From QHXQ01 sp045807745 (GTDB taxonomy: Bacteria > Acidobacteriota > Blastocatellia > Pyrinomonadales > Pyrinomonadaceae), in contig JBJMGT010000037.1 of NCBI GenBank assembly GCA_045807745.1, positions 1 to 64,000 of the forward strand: 64,000 nucleotides of DNA, read 5' to 3'. The notes beneath the pieces were generated by a model that was given only the letters and a program-made list of their open reading frames with translations, was not told the origin of the DNA and ran no database searches. A program made the position numbers and the translations under genes. Below are positions 7,926 to 17,500 of the stretch, piece after piece; positions within the stretch are counted from its first letter, which is position 1; each line of letters begins with the position of its first letter.

Positions 7926-8489
7926 ATGTCAGCTAAGGTCGAACCGCTCCTCACCGTCGCCGATCTGGACTTACTGCCAGACGATGGCAACCGCTACGAA
8001 CTCTTCGATGGAGAACTCTACGTGTCGCGCGCACCTAGCCTGTCGCACCAACGCGTCCTCGCCAATCTAATAGTTCTGCTCGGCAATTACTTGAAAGAGA
8101 ATCCGGTCGGCGAAATGTTTCCGACGCCAGGCGTGATCTTCGACGAATACAATGCCGCGATTCCTGATGTTGTGTTCCTGACTGCCGAGCATCTCGCGCG
8201 GCTCGGCGCGAAGGAGCAGATCGACGAGGAAGCGCCCGCGCTGGCGATTGAGATCGTGTCGCCGGGCAAAGAGAACGCGCGGCGGGATCGCGTGCTGAAG
8301 CGGCAAGCTTACGGCAAGTATGGCGTGCAGGAGTATTGGATCGCCGATCCCGAAACGCGCACGTTGGAAATTTATCGCCAAGCTGCCGGGACGCTCGCGC
8401 TCGTGGCGACGCTTGCGGGCGACGAAGAAGTTACGACACCTCTGCTGCCGGGTTTCAAATGTGCCGCTAAGCAAATTCTAGGGAAGTGA
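7926..8489 (+). CDS. Uma2-family (DUF820) restriction-endonuclease-like protein
   Basis: This 187-residue protein belongs to the PD-(D/E)XK-fold Uma2 family. The family signature is clear: YELFDGELYVSRAPSLSHQRVLANL, the acidic IPDVVFL segment, AIEIVSPGKENARRDRVLKRQAYGKYGVQEYWIADPETRTLEIY. The Asp of PDVVF, the Glu of IEIVSP and the Lys of LKRQAYGKYGV are candidate catalytic residues. Family members are scattered in many bacteria, often in many copies; their biological role is unsettled. A ribosome site GGAGAT precedes the ATG. No partner gene is evident. Confidence 0.9.
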   Translation: MSAKVEPLLTVADLDLLPDDGNRYELFDGELYVSRAPSLSHQRVLANLIVLLGNYLKENPVGEMFPTPGVIFDEYNAAIPDVVFLTAEHLARLGAKEQIDEEAPALAIEIVSPGKENARRDRVLKRQAYGKYGVQEYWIADPETRTLEIYRQAAGTLALVATLAGDEEVTTPLLPGFKCAAKQILGK

Positions 8490-8537
8490 TTGTTAGCCGC
8501 GCACCTCACCCATCTAACGCAAACGCAGATCGATCTG

Positions 8538-10382
8538 TTACTTGGCACCTTTGCCCTCTGTGATCATTACCATGCGATCAATACCCGGCACGTTAACAGT
8601 TTCGAGTGTGCCGTCGGGCCATTTGACTTCGAGTTTATCGAGCTTCGTGGCTGCGCCGAGACCTAAGTGCAGGCAAGGATCGTTTTGCGAAGCGAAGCTC
8701 GCGCCGCTGAAGAGGTCGAGCCGTTGCCGCAGCTTGCCGGTGGTGGCATAGACGATTGCGCCGGTCGCATCGCGTGGACTTTTCTTCGCCGTGTCGCCGA
8801 CGAGCCGCAAGGTGAGCCAGTGGTTCGTGCCGGTCGTCGCGTTGCGTAGGATGGTCGGATAGGTGTCGCAGTTATTGATGACGGCGTCGAGGCGGCCGTC
8901 GCCGTCTAGGTCAGCGATGGCCAGACCGCGCGAGGGCCACGCGCCCGCGAGACCGCTGCCCGGTGCGGCGGCGACGCGCTCGAAACGCCCCGTGCCGAGG
9001 TTGCGAAACAGGAGCGGCTGCTGCGCCCAAGAAGTGCCCCACGGGTGCTCGTCCACCGACGGATAGACGTGCCCGTTGACGACCAGCACGTCTTTCCAAC
9101 CGTCGTTGTCGTAATCAAGAAAGCTTGCGCCCCAGCCGAGGAAGGGAATGGTGACTTCGCCGTGGCCGGCTTGGAAGGTCACGTCGGTGAAGTTGCCTTC
9201 GCCGTCGTTGTGATAGAGCGTGTTCGAGTCGTCGGAAAAATTTGTGATGTAGAAATCGACGCGCCCGTCGTTGTCGTAGTCGCCGACGCCGAGACCCATG
9301 CCAGCTTGCTCGCGCCCGTTCTCGTTCAGGGCGATGCCCGATTCGTAGCCGACCTCTTCAAACGTGCCGTCGCCCTTGTTGATGTAGAGTTGCTTCGGCG
9401 TCGAATCGTTCACGATGATCAGATCGAGCAAATCGTCGTCGTTCGCGTGGACGAATGCGGACGAGAAACCGTAGTAGCCCTGCGGATCGCTGACGCCCGC
9501 CTTAACGCTCACATCTTCAAACGTGCCGTCCGCCTTTTGATGATAGAGCGTGTCGCCCTCGCCTTTCAGTCCGCGCGGGCCGCACATGACGGGCACGCCG
9601 CGAAACTGGCAGAAGTTCTGCGCGACGCCGCCCGGCTTGCCCGCGTCCGCCGGACTCGGCGGCGGATTCTTCAGATCGTAATCGACGTAGCCGGGCACGA
9701 ACAGATCGAGTCGTCCATCGCGGTCGTAATCGCCCCACGTCGCACCCGTCGACCAGCCTTTGCGCGCGACGCCCAGCTTCTCCGCGACATCTGTGAACGT
9801 GCCGTTACCATTGTTGTGATAGAGCCGCGACACACCGTAATTCGAGACGAAGAGATCGGGCTGCCCGTCGTTGTCGTAGTCGCCGACGGCGACGCCGAAG
9901 CCCCAGCGCTCGTTAGCGACCCCTGCCTTGTCCGTCACGTCCTCGAATTTCCAGTCGCCGAGATTGTGATAGAGCGCGGCACGCGGCGCTTTCTCCTTGC
10001 TTTGCATCGCGGCAGCGGTCGAGCCGTTGAGGAGATAAATGTCGGCCCGGCCGTCGTTGTCGTAATCGAAGACGGCGACGCCGCCCGATGGCGCATCAAT
10101 GATGAAATCTTTGCCCGGACTGCCCGCGTGATGTTTGAAACCGGCGAGCGCCGTCTTCGCCGTCACGTCCTCAAAGACGACCGGCGCTTTCGGGTCGGTG
10201 ATGTTCACCGTGCGCTTGGTCGTGGAGGTGATGGCTGCGCCGGTCGTGACGCCGCCCATGCCGCCGGCCTGCTGCGGCTGCGCTGGCGTCTGCGCGGTTA
10301 AAGAGCCGGGCGCGGCCGTCAACAGGCAGAGCGCGATGATTAAGCGAGCGCGTGCAGCGCGCGTAGAAGTTATATGCGACAT
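8538..10382 (-). CDS. CRTAC1-family secreted protein: FG-GAP/VCBS propeller + ASPIC/UnbV
   Basis: This is a 614-residue exported protein. The signal peptide ends near residue 30 (LIIALCLLTAAPGSLTAQ). It contains at least seven integrin-like FG-GAP/VCBS calcium-binding repeats (VFDYDNDGRADIYLLNG, VGDYDNDGQPDLFVSNYG, WGDYDRDGRLDLFVPGY ...), then an ASPIC/UnbV domain at the C-terminus (NHWLTLRLVGDTAKKSPRDATGAIVYATTGKLRQRLDLFSGASFASQNDPCLHLGLG). The propeller likely binds Ca2+ in DxDxDG loops. Start is ATG 10382; the frame extends one TTG upstream. The next gene upstream on the same strand is a paralogue, so the two may form an operon. No enzyme activity can be deduced. Confidence 0.92.
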   Translation of the reverse strand: MSHITSTRAARARLIIALCLLTAAPGSLTAQTPAQPQQAGGMGGVTTGAAITSTTKRTVNITDPKAPVVFEDVTAKTALAGFKHHAGSPGKDFIIDAPSGGVAVFDYDNDGRADIYLLNGSTAAAMQSKEKAPRAALYHNLGDWKFEDVTDKAGVANERWGFGVAVGDYDNDGQPDLFVSNYGVSRLYHNNGNGTFTDVAEKLGVARKGWSTGATWGDYDRDGRLDLFVPGYVDYDLKNPPPSPADAGKPGGVAQNFCQFRGVPVMCGPRGLKGEGDTLYHQKADGTFEDVSVKAGVSDPQGYYGFSSAFVHANDDDLLDLIIVNDSTPKQLYINKGDGTFEEVGYESGIALNENGREQAGMGLGVGDYDNDGRVDFYITNFSDDSNTLYHNDGEGNFTDVTFQAGHGEVTIPFLGWGASFLDYDNDGWKDVLVVNGHVYPSVDEHPWGTSWAQQPLLFRNLGTGRFERVAAAPGSGLAGAWPSRGLAIADLDGDGRLDAVINNCDTYPTILRNATTGTNHWLTLRLVGDTAKKSPRDATGAIVYATTGKLRQRLDLFSGASFASQNDPCLHLGLGAATKLDKLEVKWPDGTLETVNVPGIDRMVMITEGKGAK

Positions 10383-10514
10383 CAATTGTTCTCGCTGAGC
10401 AAACTAGAGATTCCGGCTGCGGGCTGGCCGCGTTTGAGATCGCCATCAAAATACAAATGACTTAGGTGCATGTCAAAGCGCGCCGGGTTGCGCCGAGGTT
10501 TGTGCGTTGCTGCC

Positions 10515-12269
10515 TCAAGGCGTCTCCTTGATCGTTAGATAGCGGTCAAACTCCGGCTTCGTGATGGTCTGTTTCTGTCCGCTCGGCCAACGAAGCTCAA
10601 TTGAACTTACGCCAGTCGCCGCGCCGAGACCGACGAGTATGCGCGGGTCGCTGGATGAGAGATAACTGCCGGCATTAGTGACATCAAAGGTCTGGCGGCG
10701 GCCCGCCGCGTCGGTGACGACGACGCGCGCGCCGAAGGCTTGGCGGTTCGATTTCGTGCCGATCAAGTTCAGCCCCAGCCAATGATTCTTCGTGCCGTTG
10801 TTGCGCAGGACGACGGGCGCGGCATCGATCTGCGCGATGATGATGTCCGTGTCGCCGTCGTTGTCTATGTCGCCGAAGGCCGCGCCGCGCGCGGTGAGCG
10901 ACACATTGAACGGCGCGCCGGCCGCGAGCGAGACGTTGACGAAATTCTTGCCGGTGTTGCGCAGTAGAAGCGGCGGCTGCCGGTACTTGAGATAGCTCGT
11001 CGTCTGCTCAATCGTGTCGAGCACGTGCCCTTGCGCGACGAAGATGTCACGCAGTCCGTCGTTGTCGGCGTCGAGAAAGTGTGTGCCCCAGCCTGAGTAG
11101 GGCAGCGTGATCTGACCGACGCCGGTTGTCTGTGTGACATAGGTGAAGGTTAGGTCGCCGTTGTTGTGATAGAGCGGGTAGGTTTCGTTCGAGAGTGTGG
11201 TGATGAAGACATCCGGCAGTCCATCATTATCGTAATCGGCTGCGTCCACGCCCATGCCGGCGAAGGTCTTGCCGTTCTCGTCGTAGCCCGCGCCGGACAG
11301 GAGCGCGACATCCTCAAACGTGCCGTCGCCGTTGTTGCGAAACAACGTCTGCCGCACGCTATCGTTGGCGATGAAGATGTCGGTCAGTCCGTCGCCATCG
11401 AAATCGGCAAAGGCCACGCCGAGACCTTTGCCGGGCGCGTCCGCGATCTTGGCCTTCACGCTCACGTCCTCAAACGTGCCGTCGGGCTTTTGATGAAAGA
11501 GGATATTGGTCGCCGGTTTGAAGTTGTCGGGATGACAGAAAGCGCGATAGCGCGGGTCGCCGCAGAAGACGTTGCCGCTCGTGAAGTCCCATTCCATGTA
11601 GCGCAGCACGAAGAGATCGAGGCGGCCGTCGCGGTCGTAATCAAACCAGCCCGCGCTCGTTGACCAACCCGTCGCCCCGACGCCTAACTTTTTCGTCACA
11701 TCCTCGAACGTGCCGTCGCCCTTGTTGCGATAGAGCGTGTTGCCGCCGTAAGCCGTGACATAGAGATCGACAAGACCATCGTTATCATAATCGCCCGCCG
11801 CCGCGCCGAAGCTGTAACCAAAGCCTTTCACCCCGGCGCGCTCGGTTACGTCGGCAAACGTGCCGTCCGGCTGCTGTCGATAGAGTCGATTCCAGAAACG
11901 CGGGTCGTGTTTATCGGGCTGCGCGCCGGCGGGCATCGGATCGCTTAACGCCGCGCCGTTGGTCAAATAGATGTCGAGCCGGCCGTCGTTATCATGATCA
12001 AAGAGCGCCACGCCGCCGCCCATCGTCTCAGGCAGATACTTCTGCGTCGTGGGCGAGGCGGCGTGCTTGAACGACAATTTGGTCTGCGCCGTGATGTCCG
12101 TGAAGGTGACGGGCGAGGGCGCTTGCGGCGCGGGCGGCGGCGGCTTCGTACCCGGATCGCCCGTGCTGTAGGAGCGACCCGTGCGCGGCTGCGTGGGCGT
12201 GGGCGGAGTTTGCGCAAAGTGCACAGTGGCCACCGCGAGCGACAGCACGAGGGCGAGTGTGCGGCGCAT
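10515..12269 (-). CDS. CRTAC1-family secreted protein (paralogue of its neighbour)
   Basis: It has the same architecture as the neighbouring gene: signal peptide (MRRTLALVLSLAVATVHFAQ), a Pro-rich linker, about seven FG-GAP/VCBS repeats with DxDxDG Ca2+-loops (LFDHDNDGRLDIYLTNGA, AGDYDNDGLVDLYVTAYGG ...), and an ASPIC/UnbV domain at the C-terminus (KNHWLGLNLIGTKSNRQAFGARVVV ... SSSDPRILVGLG). The start at 12269 puts the signal peptide at the N-terminus; an ATG at 12314 would add 15 residues. It is 132 bases upstream of the second CRTAC1 gene. Tandem duplication with later divergence is likely. Function is unknown. Confidence 0.92.
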   Translation of the reverse strand: MRRTLALVLSLAVATVHFAQTPPTPTQPRTGRSYSTGDPGTKPPPPAPQAPSPVTFTDITAQTKLSFKHAASPTTQKYLPETMGGGVALFDHDNDGRLDIYLTNGAALSDPMPAGAQPDKHDPRFWNRLYRQQPDGTFADVTERAGVKGFGYSFGAAAGDYDNDGLVDLYVTAYGGNTLYRNKGDGTFEDVTKKLGVGATGWSTSAGWFDYDRDGRLDLFVLRYMEWDFTSGNVFCGDPRYRAFCHPDNFKPATNILFHQKPDGTFEDVSVKAKIADAPGKGLGVAFADFDGDGLTDIFIANDSVRQTLFRNNGDGTFEDVALLSGAGYDENGKTFAGMGVDAADYDNDGLPDVFITTLSNETYPLYHNNGDLTFTYVTQTTGVGQITLPYSGWGTHFLDADNDGLRDIFVAQGHVLDTIEQTTSYLKYRQPPLLLRNTGKNFVNVSLAAGAPFNVSLTARGAAFGDIDNDGDTDIIIAQIDAAPVVLRNNGTKNHWLGLNLIGTKSNRQAFGARVVVTDAAGRRQTFDVTNAGSYLSSSDPRILVGLGAATGVSSIELRWPSGQKQTITKPEFDRYLTIKETP

Positions 12270-12486
12270 GAGACGGTTTGTTAGTTGCGCGGGAAAACCC
12301 GGTTCGCGGTTCATCGGAATTGTTTGGTGATGCGCGCCGGCACGCGCTCGCGGGAGACTTCGATTTAGAGACGTGCGACGCGCAATAACTTTACAGGCAA
12401 AGACCGGCAGAGTACAGTGACGCGCATCGCAACTTTTATGTCATCGGGGCAGAAAAATTTTCACGCCAGACTTCAACGGAGGCAGC

Positions 12487-12999
12487 ATGAGGACTGATCG
12501 TTATCTGTTTGTGCTTTTGGTGCTCGCAACACTGATGCTTGCACCGGCGCTCGCAGCGGCACAGGACGCGCCCGTCATCCTGTCGGGTGCGCAACTCACG
12601 CGCGTCGTCCCGCCCGGCTTCTATTACGTGGGGCAGAGCGCGCCGACGCAGATGCGTAACTCCGCGGCCGTGCGCTTTGGCCCGAATCGCTACGTCATCG
12701 CCGGGCTGGTGGATACGTCGGGCTACTCGGCCGACGTGCGCGCCAGCTACGAGGGTTTCCTGATCACCGATTCGCCGATCACAATTCAAGACACAGAGTT
12801 GAGCGCCGGCGCATACGGCTTCGGCTTCACGAACGACGGCAAGCTCAATGTCTTCGACGTGGGCGGGCATCAGGTGCTCACCGTCACGGCGATGAAAGAC
12901 CCAAGCTTGCGCCGCCCGCGCCCGTTGATGATGCAGAAGGGCGCGGACGGCGTGCACCTTTATAGCGGGCGCAGCTACGTCACCATCGCAGCGAAGTGA
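12487..12999 (+). CDS. Small secreted protein of unknown function
   Basis: This is a 170-residue exported protein with a signal peptide in residues 1-25 (LLVLATLMLAPALAAAQ) and a ribosome site GGAGG 5 bases before the ATG. The mature part is short and probably all-beta (PPGFYYVGQSAPTQMRNSAAVRFG ... AGAYGFGFTNDGKLNVFDVGGHQVLTV), without Cys or catalytic pattern. It is transcribed divergently from the CRTAC1 pair across a 217-base gap in which no clear promoter was seen. No known family is recognised. Confidence 0.8.
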   Translation: MRTDRYLFVLLVLATLMLAPALAAAQDAPVILSGAQLTRVVPPGFYYVGQSAPTQMRNSAAVRFGPNRYVIAGLVDTSGYSADVRASYEGFLITDSPITIQDTELSAGAYGFGFTNDGKLNVFDVGGHQVLTVTAMKDPSLRRPRPLMMQKGADGVHLYSGRSYVTIAAK

Positions 13000-13054
13000 A
13001 GGACGGCGCTCTGCTGTCTGGTGTGAATGTTGGACTGACAGTTTTAGATTGAAT

Positions 13055-14074
13055 ATGACACACGTCAGATACTCCGTCGCAGCCTGTCAGACCGATCAAC
13101 CAAACCCTGTGGAGCGGCGCGAGATGCGCCGGAACACCGACCGCATCTGCCAGATGATCGATGCGGCGGTCGCGGGCGCGCAGCCGTTCCTGCCCGTGCG
13201 GCTCGTGGTCTTTCCGGAATTCGCGCACGCTGCGCCGGTGTTTGCGAGCGTTGCGGAGTTGCGCGAGAAGTTGGCCGTGTCGATTCCGAACGAGCACACG
13301 GAGCGGCTGGAAGGGAAGGCGCGCGAGTATGGCATCTATATCCAGAGCGGCACGATGCTCGAAGTCGATGCACGGTGGCCGGGCGCGGTCTTCAACACGA
13401 CCTGTCTCGTCGGCCCTAATGGCATCCTCTACAAGTATCGCAAGGTGAACACGTGGCTCCCCTTTGAAGTCCACACCAGCCCGCACGACATCGAAGGTTA
13501 CGACGAGCCGCTCTTCCCCGTAGCCGACACAGAGATCGGCCGGATCGGTTGCGCGATCTGTTACGACTGGCTCTTTCCCGAAGCCATGCGGCAACTCGCC
13601 GCGAACGGCGCGGAGGTGTTGGTGCGCGTCTCGGCCTACATGGACCCTTGGGGTGCGACCGAGCCGATGAACTGGTGGACGATTGTGAACCGCTGCCGCG
13701 CGCTGGAGAACATGGCTTATGTCGTCGCCGCCAATCAGGGCGCAAGTCTCAGACACTATCCGCCTTACTCTTGGCCCGGCGGCAGTCAGGTCGTGGATTT
13801 CGACGGGCGCATCCTCGCCGAAGCGTCGCCCGGCCCCGGCGAGCGCATCGTCGTCGCGCCCTTAGACATCTCGGCACTCAGACATGAGCGCGCAGCGCGG
13901 CGCGGTCATCACATGCTCGCGCATCTGCGCACGGAGGCTTATCCGGTCTACGCGACGCACCAATACCCGCCGCGCGCGCTAGGGGCGGAAGCCAGCAGCG
14001 CACTCTCTTATGAAGAGAACAACCGGCTGATCGATGAGGCCAAGCGGCTTTGGGCGGTGGACGAATCGGCGTGA
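13055..14074 (+). CDS. Carbon-nitrogen hydrolase (nitrilase-superfamily amidase)
   Basis: This cytosolic enzyme of 339 residues hydrolyses an amide or nitrile C-N bond. The Glu-Lys-Cys triad is visible: Glu55 in FPEFAH, Lys130 in KYRKVN and Cys169 in CAICYDWLFPE. The Trp-rich segment YMDPWGATEPMNWWTIVNRCRALEN and the conserved AANQG motif also fit. Similarity is to aliphatic amidase, formamidase or N-carbamoyl-type members rather than to NAD synthetase. The substrate cannot be told. The start is ATG 13055; a TTG two codons upstream is in frame. It appears to be a single gene. Confidence 0.92.
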   Translation: MTHVRYSVAACQTDQPNPVERREMRRNTDRICQMIDAAVAGAQPFLPVRLVVFPEFAHAAPVFASVAELREKLAVSIPNEHTERLEGKAREYGIYIQSGTMLEVDARWPGAVFNTTCLVGPNGILYKYRKVNTWLPFEVHTSPHDIEGYDEPLFPVADTEIGRIGCAICYDWLFPEAMRQLAANGAEVLVRVSAYMDPWGATEPMNWWTIVNRCRALENMAYVVAANQGASLRHYPPYSWPGGSQVVDFDGRILAEASPGPGERIVVAPLDISALRHERAARRGHHMLAHLRTEAYPVYATHQYPPRALGAEASSALSYEENNRLIDEAKRLWAVDESA

Positions 14075-14526
14075 GCGCGCGCCTGATTTTTTGGATAAGA
14101 GATGAAAACTTGGATGAGAATTTAGGATGCAAAGCCTGACCGACGCGATTTAGCTTTAAAGTAATACCTTGCCTGCGTGGCATCTTCATTGCGTGTTTTA
14201 CTCCGGCCACGTTTTGCGGCCGGTGTATGCCCGCACGCCGCACTTTCAGCGCTTGATGCAAAACCACCTCTGCGGGCCATACTCGCCGCCGGAAAAAAGC
14301 ATTGACAGCGAAGGGAATTCTGTATTAAAAAACCTTCGTTCGGACAAGCAACAAACTACCCAAGGCGTGTTCTCTAGGTCATACAGTCCTAAAAATCGAC
14401 TTCCGGCCGATAAGGTTTGCTCTTTAAACCTGCACTGCCCGGTGCGTGTCGCTTCCTGACAGGCCCTCTGTGCAGCTTGTTAAGCAGCAGTCCTCGAACG
14501 GCATCTCCATCTTGCGAGGCCCAGCT
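14075..14526 (+). other. 452-base intergenic leader upstream of the first Oar-like receptor
   Basis: No gene is seen here. The region is AT-richer than its surroundings. It holds a short perfect hairpin (CCGGCC at 14203-14208 with GGCCGG at 14218-14223, loop ACGTTTTGC), a candidate promoter at 14302-14330 and then about 190 bases of untranslated leader. A weak GAGG ribosome site stands 7-9 bases before the receptor ATG. No known riboswitch pattern was recognised. Confidence 0.5.
14302..14330 (+). promoter_or_regulatory. Putative promoter of the TonB-dependent receptor
   Basis: A consensus -35 TTGACA (14302-14307) is followed by an AT-rich block TGTATTAAAA; TATTAA at 14323-14328 gives a 15-base spacer and TTAAAA at 14325-14330 gives 17. 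The -10 box is poor, so the assignment is tentative. Confidence 0.4.
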
Positions 14527-17500
14527 ATGAAAAAACTCCGAATGAAGCCGCCAGCCCTCGGCCGGCTCTTTGCGTTGCTCGCGTGCTTTGTCGCGTTGGC
14601 GCTCCCGCTCTACGCGCAGAACAACAAGGGCACTATCGTCGGCACGGTGAGCGACCCGAACGGCGCGAGCGTCGCGGGCGCGAAAATCACCGCCACGAAC
14701 ATCGCCACCAACGTCGCCACCGAGCCGGCCACCTCCGGCGAGGACGGCACTTACACGATCCCGAATCTCTTACCCGGCAATTATCGCGTCGAGTTCGAGC
14801 AACAGGGCTTTAAGAAGACCGTGCGCGAGCCAATCGTGGTCGAGACGAACGCGCGCGTGCCGATCGACGCGCAGCTTGAGATCGGCGCAGTCGGCGGCGA
14901 CGTAGTCACGGTGACGGGCGAAGGCCCGGTCGTTGAGAGCGAGACGAGCGTGCGCGGCGATTTGATCACGGGCCGGCAGGTCACGGACTTGCCGATCCCG
15001 CAGCGCAACTTCACGCTGCTCGCGGCGCTCTCGCCGGGTGTGACGCGGCCGAATCTGGGTCTCCTCGGCGGCGGCGGTAACTTCGTCGCCGGCGGCGGCG
15101 GGCAGAACAATACCGAGTCTACGCGCTTCCGCGAATCCGGCGGCTCGGTGCTGGTCGTCAACGGCGCACGCGCGACCAACAACAACTTCACGCTCGACGG
15201 CGTGGACAACAACGAGTCGCAGTTCGGCCAGATCGCGATCTACCCGAACCCGGACGCCATCGCCGAGTTCAAGATCGAGACGAGCGTGCCTTCGGCGGAA
15301 TCGGGGCGCGCCGGCGGCGGTATCATCTCGACGACGTTCAAATCCGGCGGCAACGATTTTCACGGCACGGCCGCTGAAGTCTATCAGGGTCGCTTTCTCA
15401 GTGCCGCCGCTTCGCAGTTCGATGATGATCTCACGAACCGCGTGCCCAACTACGTGACGCATAACTATTACGGCACGGTGGGCGGCCCCGTCTTCCTGCC
15501 GCACTTCGGCGAAGGCGGCCCCCGGCTCTACAACGGGCGCAACAAGACGTTCTTCTTCTTCTCCTTGAACGGGCAGCGCAACAGCACGCCGATCTTCGGC
15601 GGCACGGGCGACCCGCAAGCCGTCCCCGTCCCGACCGCCAAGATGCGCGTCGGCGACTTCAGCGAGCTGCTTCGGCCCGGCACATCGCAGGTCTATCAAC
15701 GGGCCGGCGGCGGCACGGTGACCGCGCCCATCGGTACGATCTTCGCTCCCAACGGCACGCCGATCCCCGGCAACGATCTGCGCAACTGCGCGAGTTGCGG
15801 CGCGCTCTCGAACTTCGCGCGGAATTACCTGAACGCGTTCCCGCTGCCGAACCTGCCTGGCATCGGGCGCAACTATCGCACGAACCGCAAAGAGCACGCG
15901 GTCGTCGATAGCTACGACGTGCGCATCGACCACAAGATTCTGGAGAACAACGCCTTCTTCGGGCGCTATAGCAAATCGAAGACGGCGCGCAGTCGCGATA
16001 ACTTCTTCCCGCTCGGCGCTTCGCCCACCGGCAACGACCTGCCCGCCGGCCCCTCGGCCGGTGATGAGTTCGGCAACTCGCGCGGCTTCACGATGGGTGA
16101 CACGCACACGTTCTCGCCGACGGTGGTCAACGATGCGCGCTTTGGTGTGAACCGCGTGCAGATCGGTATCTTCAACACGGGCGTCAACGGCACGGGCGGC
16201 TTCGCCGCCGACATCTCGGCCAAGCTCGGTGCAAAGAACATCAATCTCTCGCCGACCTCAAGTGGTATCGTGCTGGTCGGGATCGTGGACAACTTGAACA
16301 ACGAGGATCGCGCCGTTGAGTTCACCGGCGACGGCGGGCCGTTCTACTTCCTCTCGAACAACTTCAACTTCGCCGACGCCGTGACCGTCGTGCATGGTAA
16401 CTCGACCTTCAAGTTGGGCGGCGACCTGCGCGTGCGCCAGAACAGCAACTTTGACGGTGGGCGCAACAACGGCACAAAGGGCAACTACCAGTACGGCACG
16501 ACCGGCAGCGGTTTCGTCTCCGGCAACTACAACGGCATCGGGCCGAACGACGCTGGCTCGTCGCTCGCCAACTTCCTGCTCGGTTACGCGCCGGGCTTCG
16601 TCGGGCGTGGCGATCCGGGCGGCCCCTACTTCCAGTCCAACAAAGAGATTGCCTTCTTCGTGCAGGACGACTGGAAGGTGAAGTCTGATCTGACCATGAA
16701 TCTCGGCTTGCGCTACGACATTTTTCAAGCGCCGACCGAGCGTTTCAACCAGCAGTCCAATTTTGAACCGGCGACCAGGACCATCGTCGTCGCCGGCCCC
16801 GATGCGCCCGGCGGACGCGACTTGGCCTTCACCGACAAGAACAACTTCGGGCCGCGCATCGGCTTGGCTTACAGCGGCTTTCGCAAGGACAAGAAGATGG
16901 TCTTGCGCGGCGGCTACGGCGTCCTCTACTCGACCGACGTGAGCGCCGCGCAGCCGCTGACCGCTAATCCCGGCACCGGCGCAGCCAGCTATGGTTGCAC
17001 GCCGATTACCAACCCCGGCGGTTGTCAGTTCCCGGTGCTGGCGCAGCGTTACCTCTTTGATGTCGGCGTCCCGACCGCGCCCGTGATCACGGCCGCGCCC
17101 GGCTCGCGCTTCGCCGCGCCGACCGGCGGCACGATCCTCTTCGTCGATCCGAACCGGAAAGACGAGATGTACCACCAGTACAACATCACGGGTCAGTACG
17201 AGTTCGCGCCGAACTGGCTGGCCGAGATCGCTTACGTCGGCTCGCTCGGGCGCAATCTGCTGACGTTGACTAACATCGGCACAGCGGGCGATGAGGGCGG
17301 CCCCGGTTCGCGCGAAGTGAGCGGCATCAACTCGGTGATCGCGACTCGTTACAACGGCTCGTCGCGTTACGACGCGTTGCAGAGCAAGTTGGAAAAACGT
17401 TTCTCGCGTGGCCTGTCAGTCCTGTCCACCTACACGTGGGCGCACGCTATCGACACTTCGCCGGGCGGCATCTGTTCGGGTGGTGCGAGTGCGCGTGATT

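Noticed and set aside
9045..10301. 418-codon plus-strand frame opposite the CRTAC1 gene
   Set aside because: It mirrors the DxDxDG repeats of the true gene (VVVVI/DV-rich peptide) and has no signal or family pattern.
14169..14459. 96-codon frame in the leader of the first receptor
   Set aside because: It contains the candidate promoter and hairpin, has no coding-like composition and no ribosome site.
14770..16107. 445-codon minus-strand frame opposite the first receptor
   Set aside because: Antisense to a strong TonB-receptor match; low-complexity Arg/Ala/Val composition and no motif.
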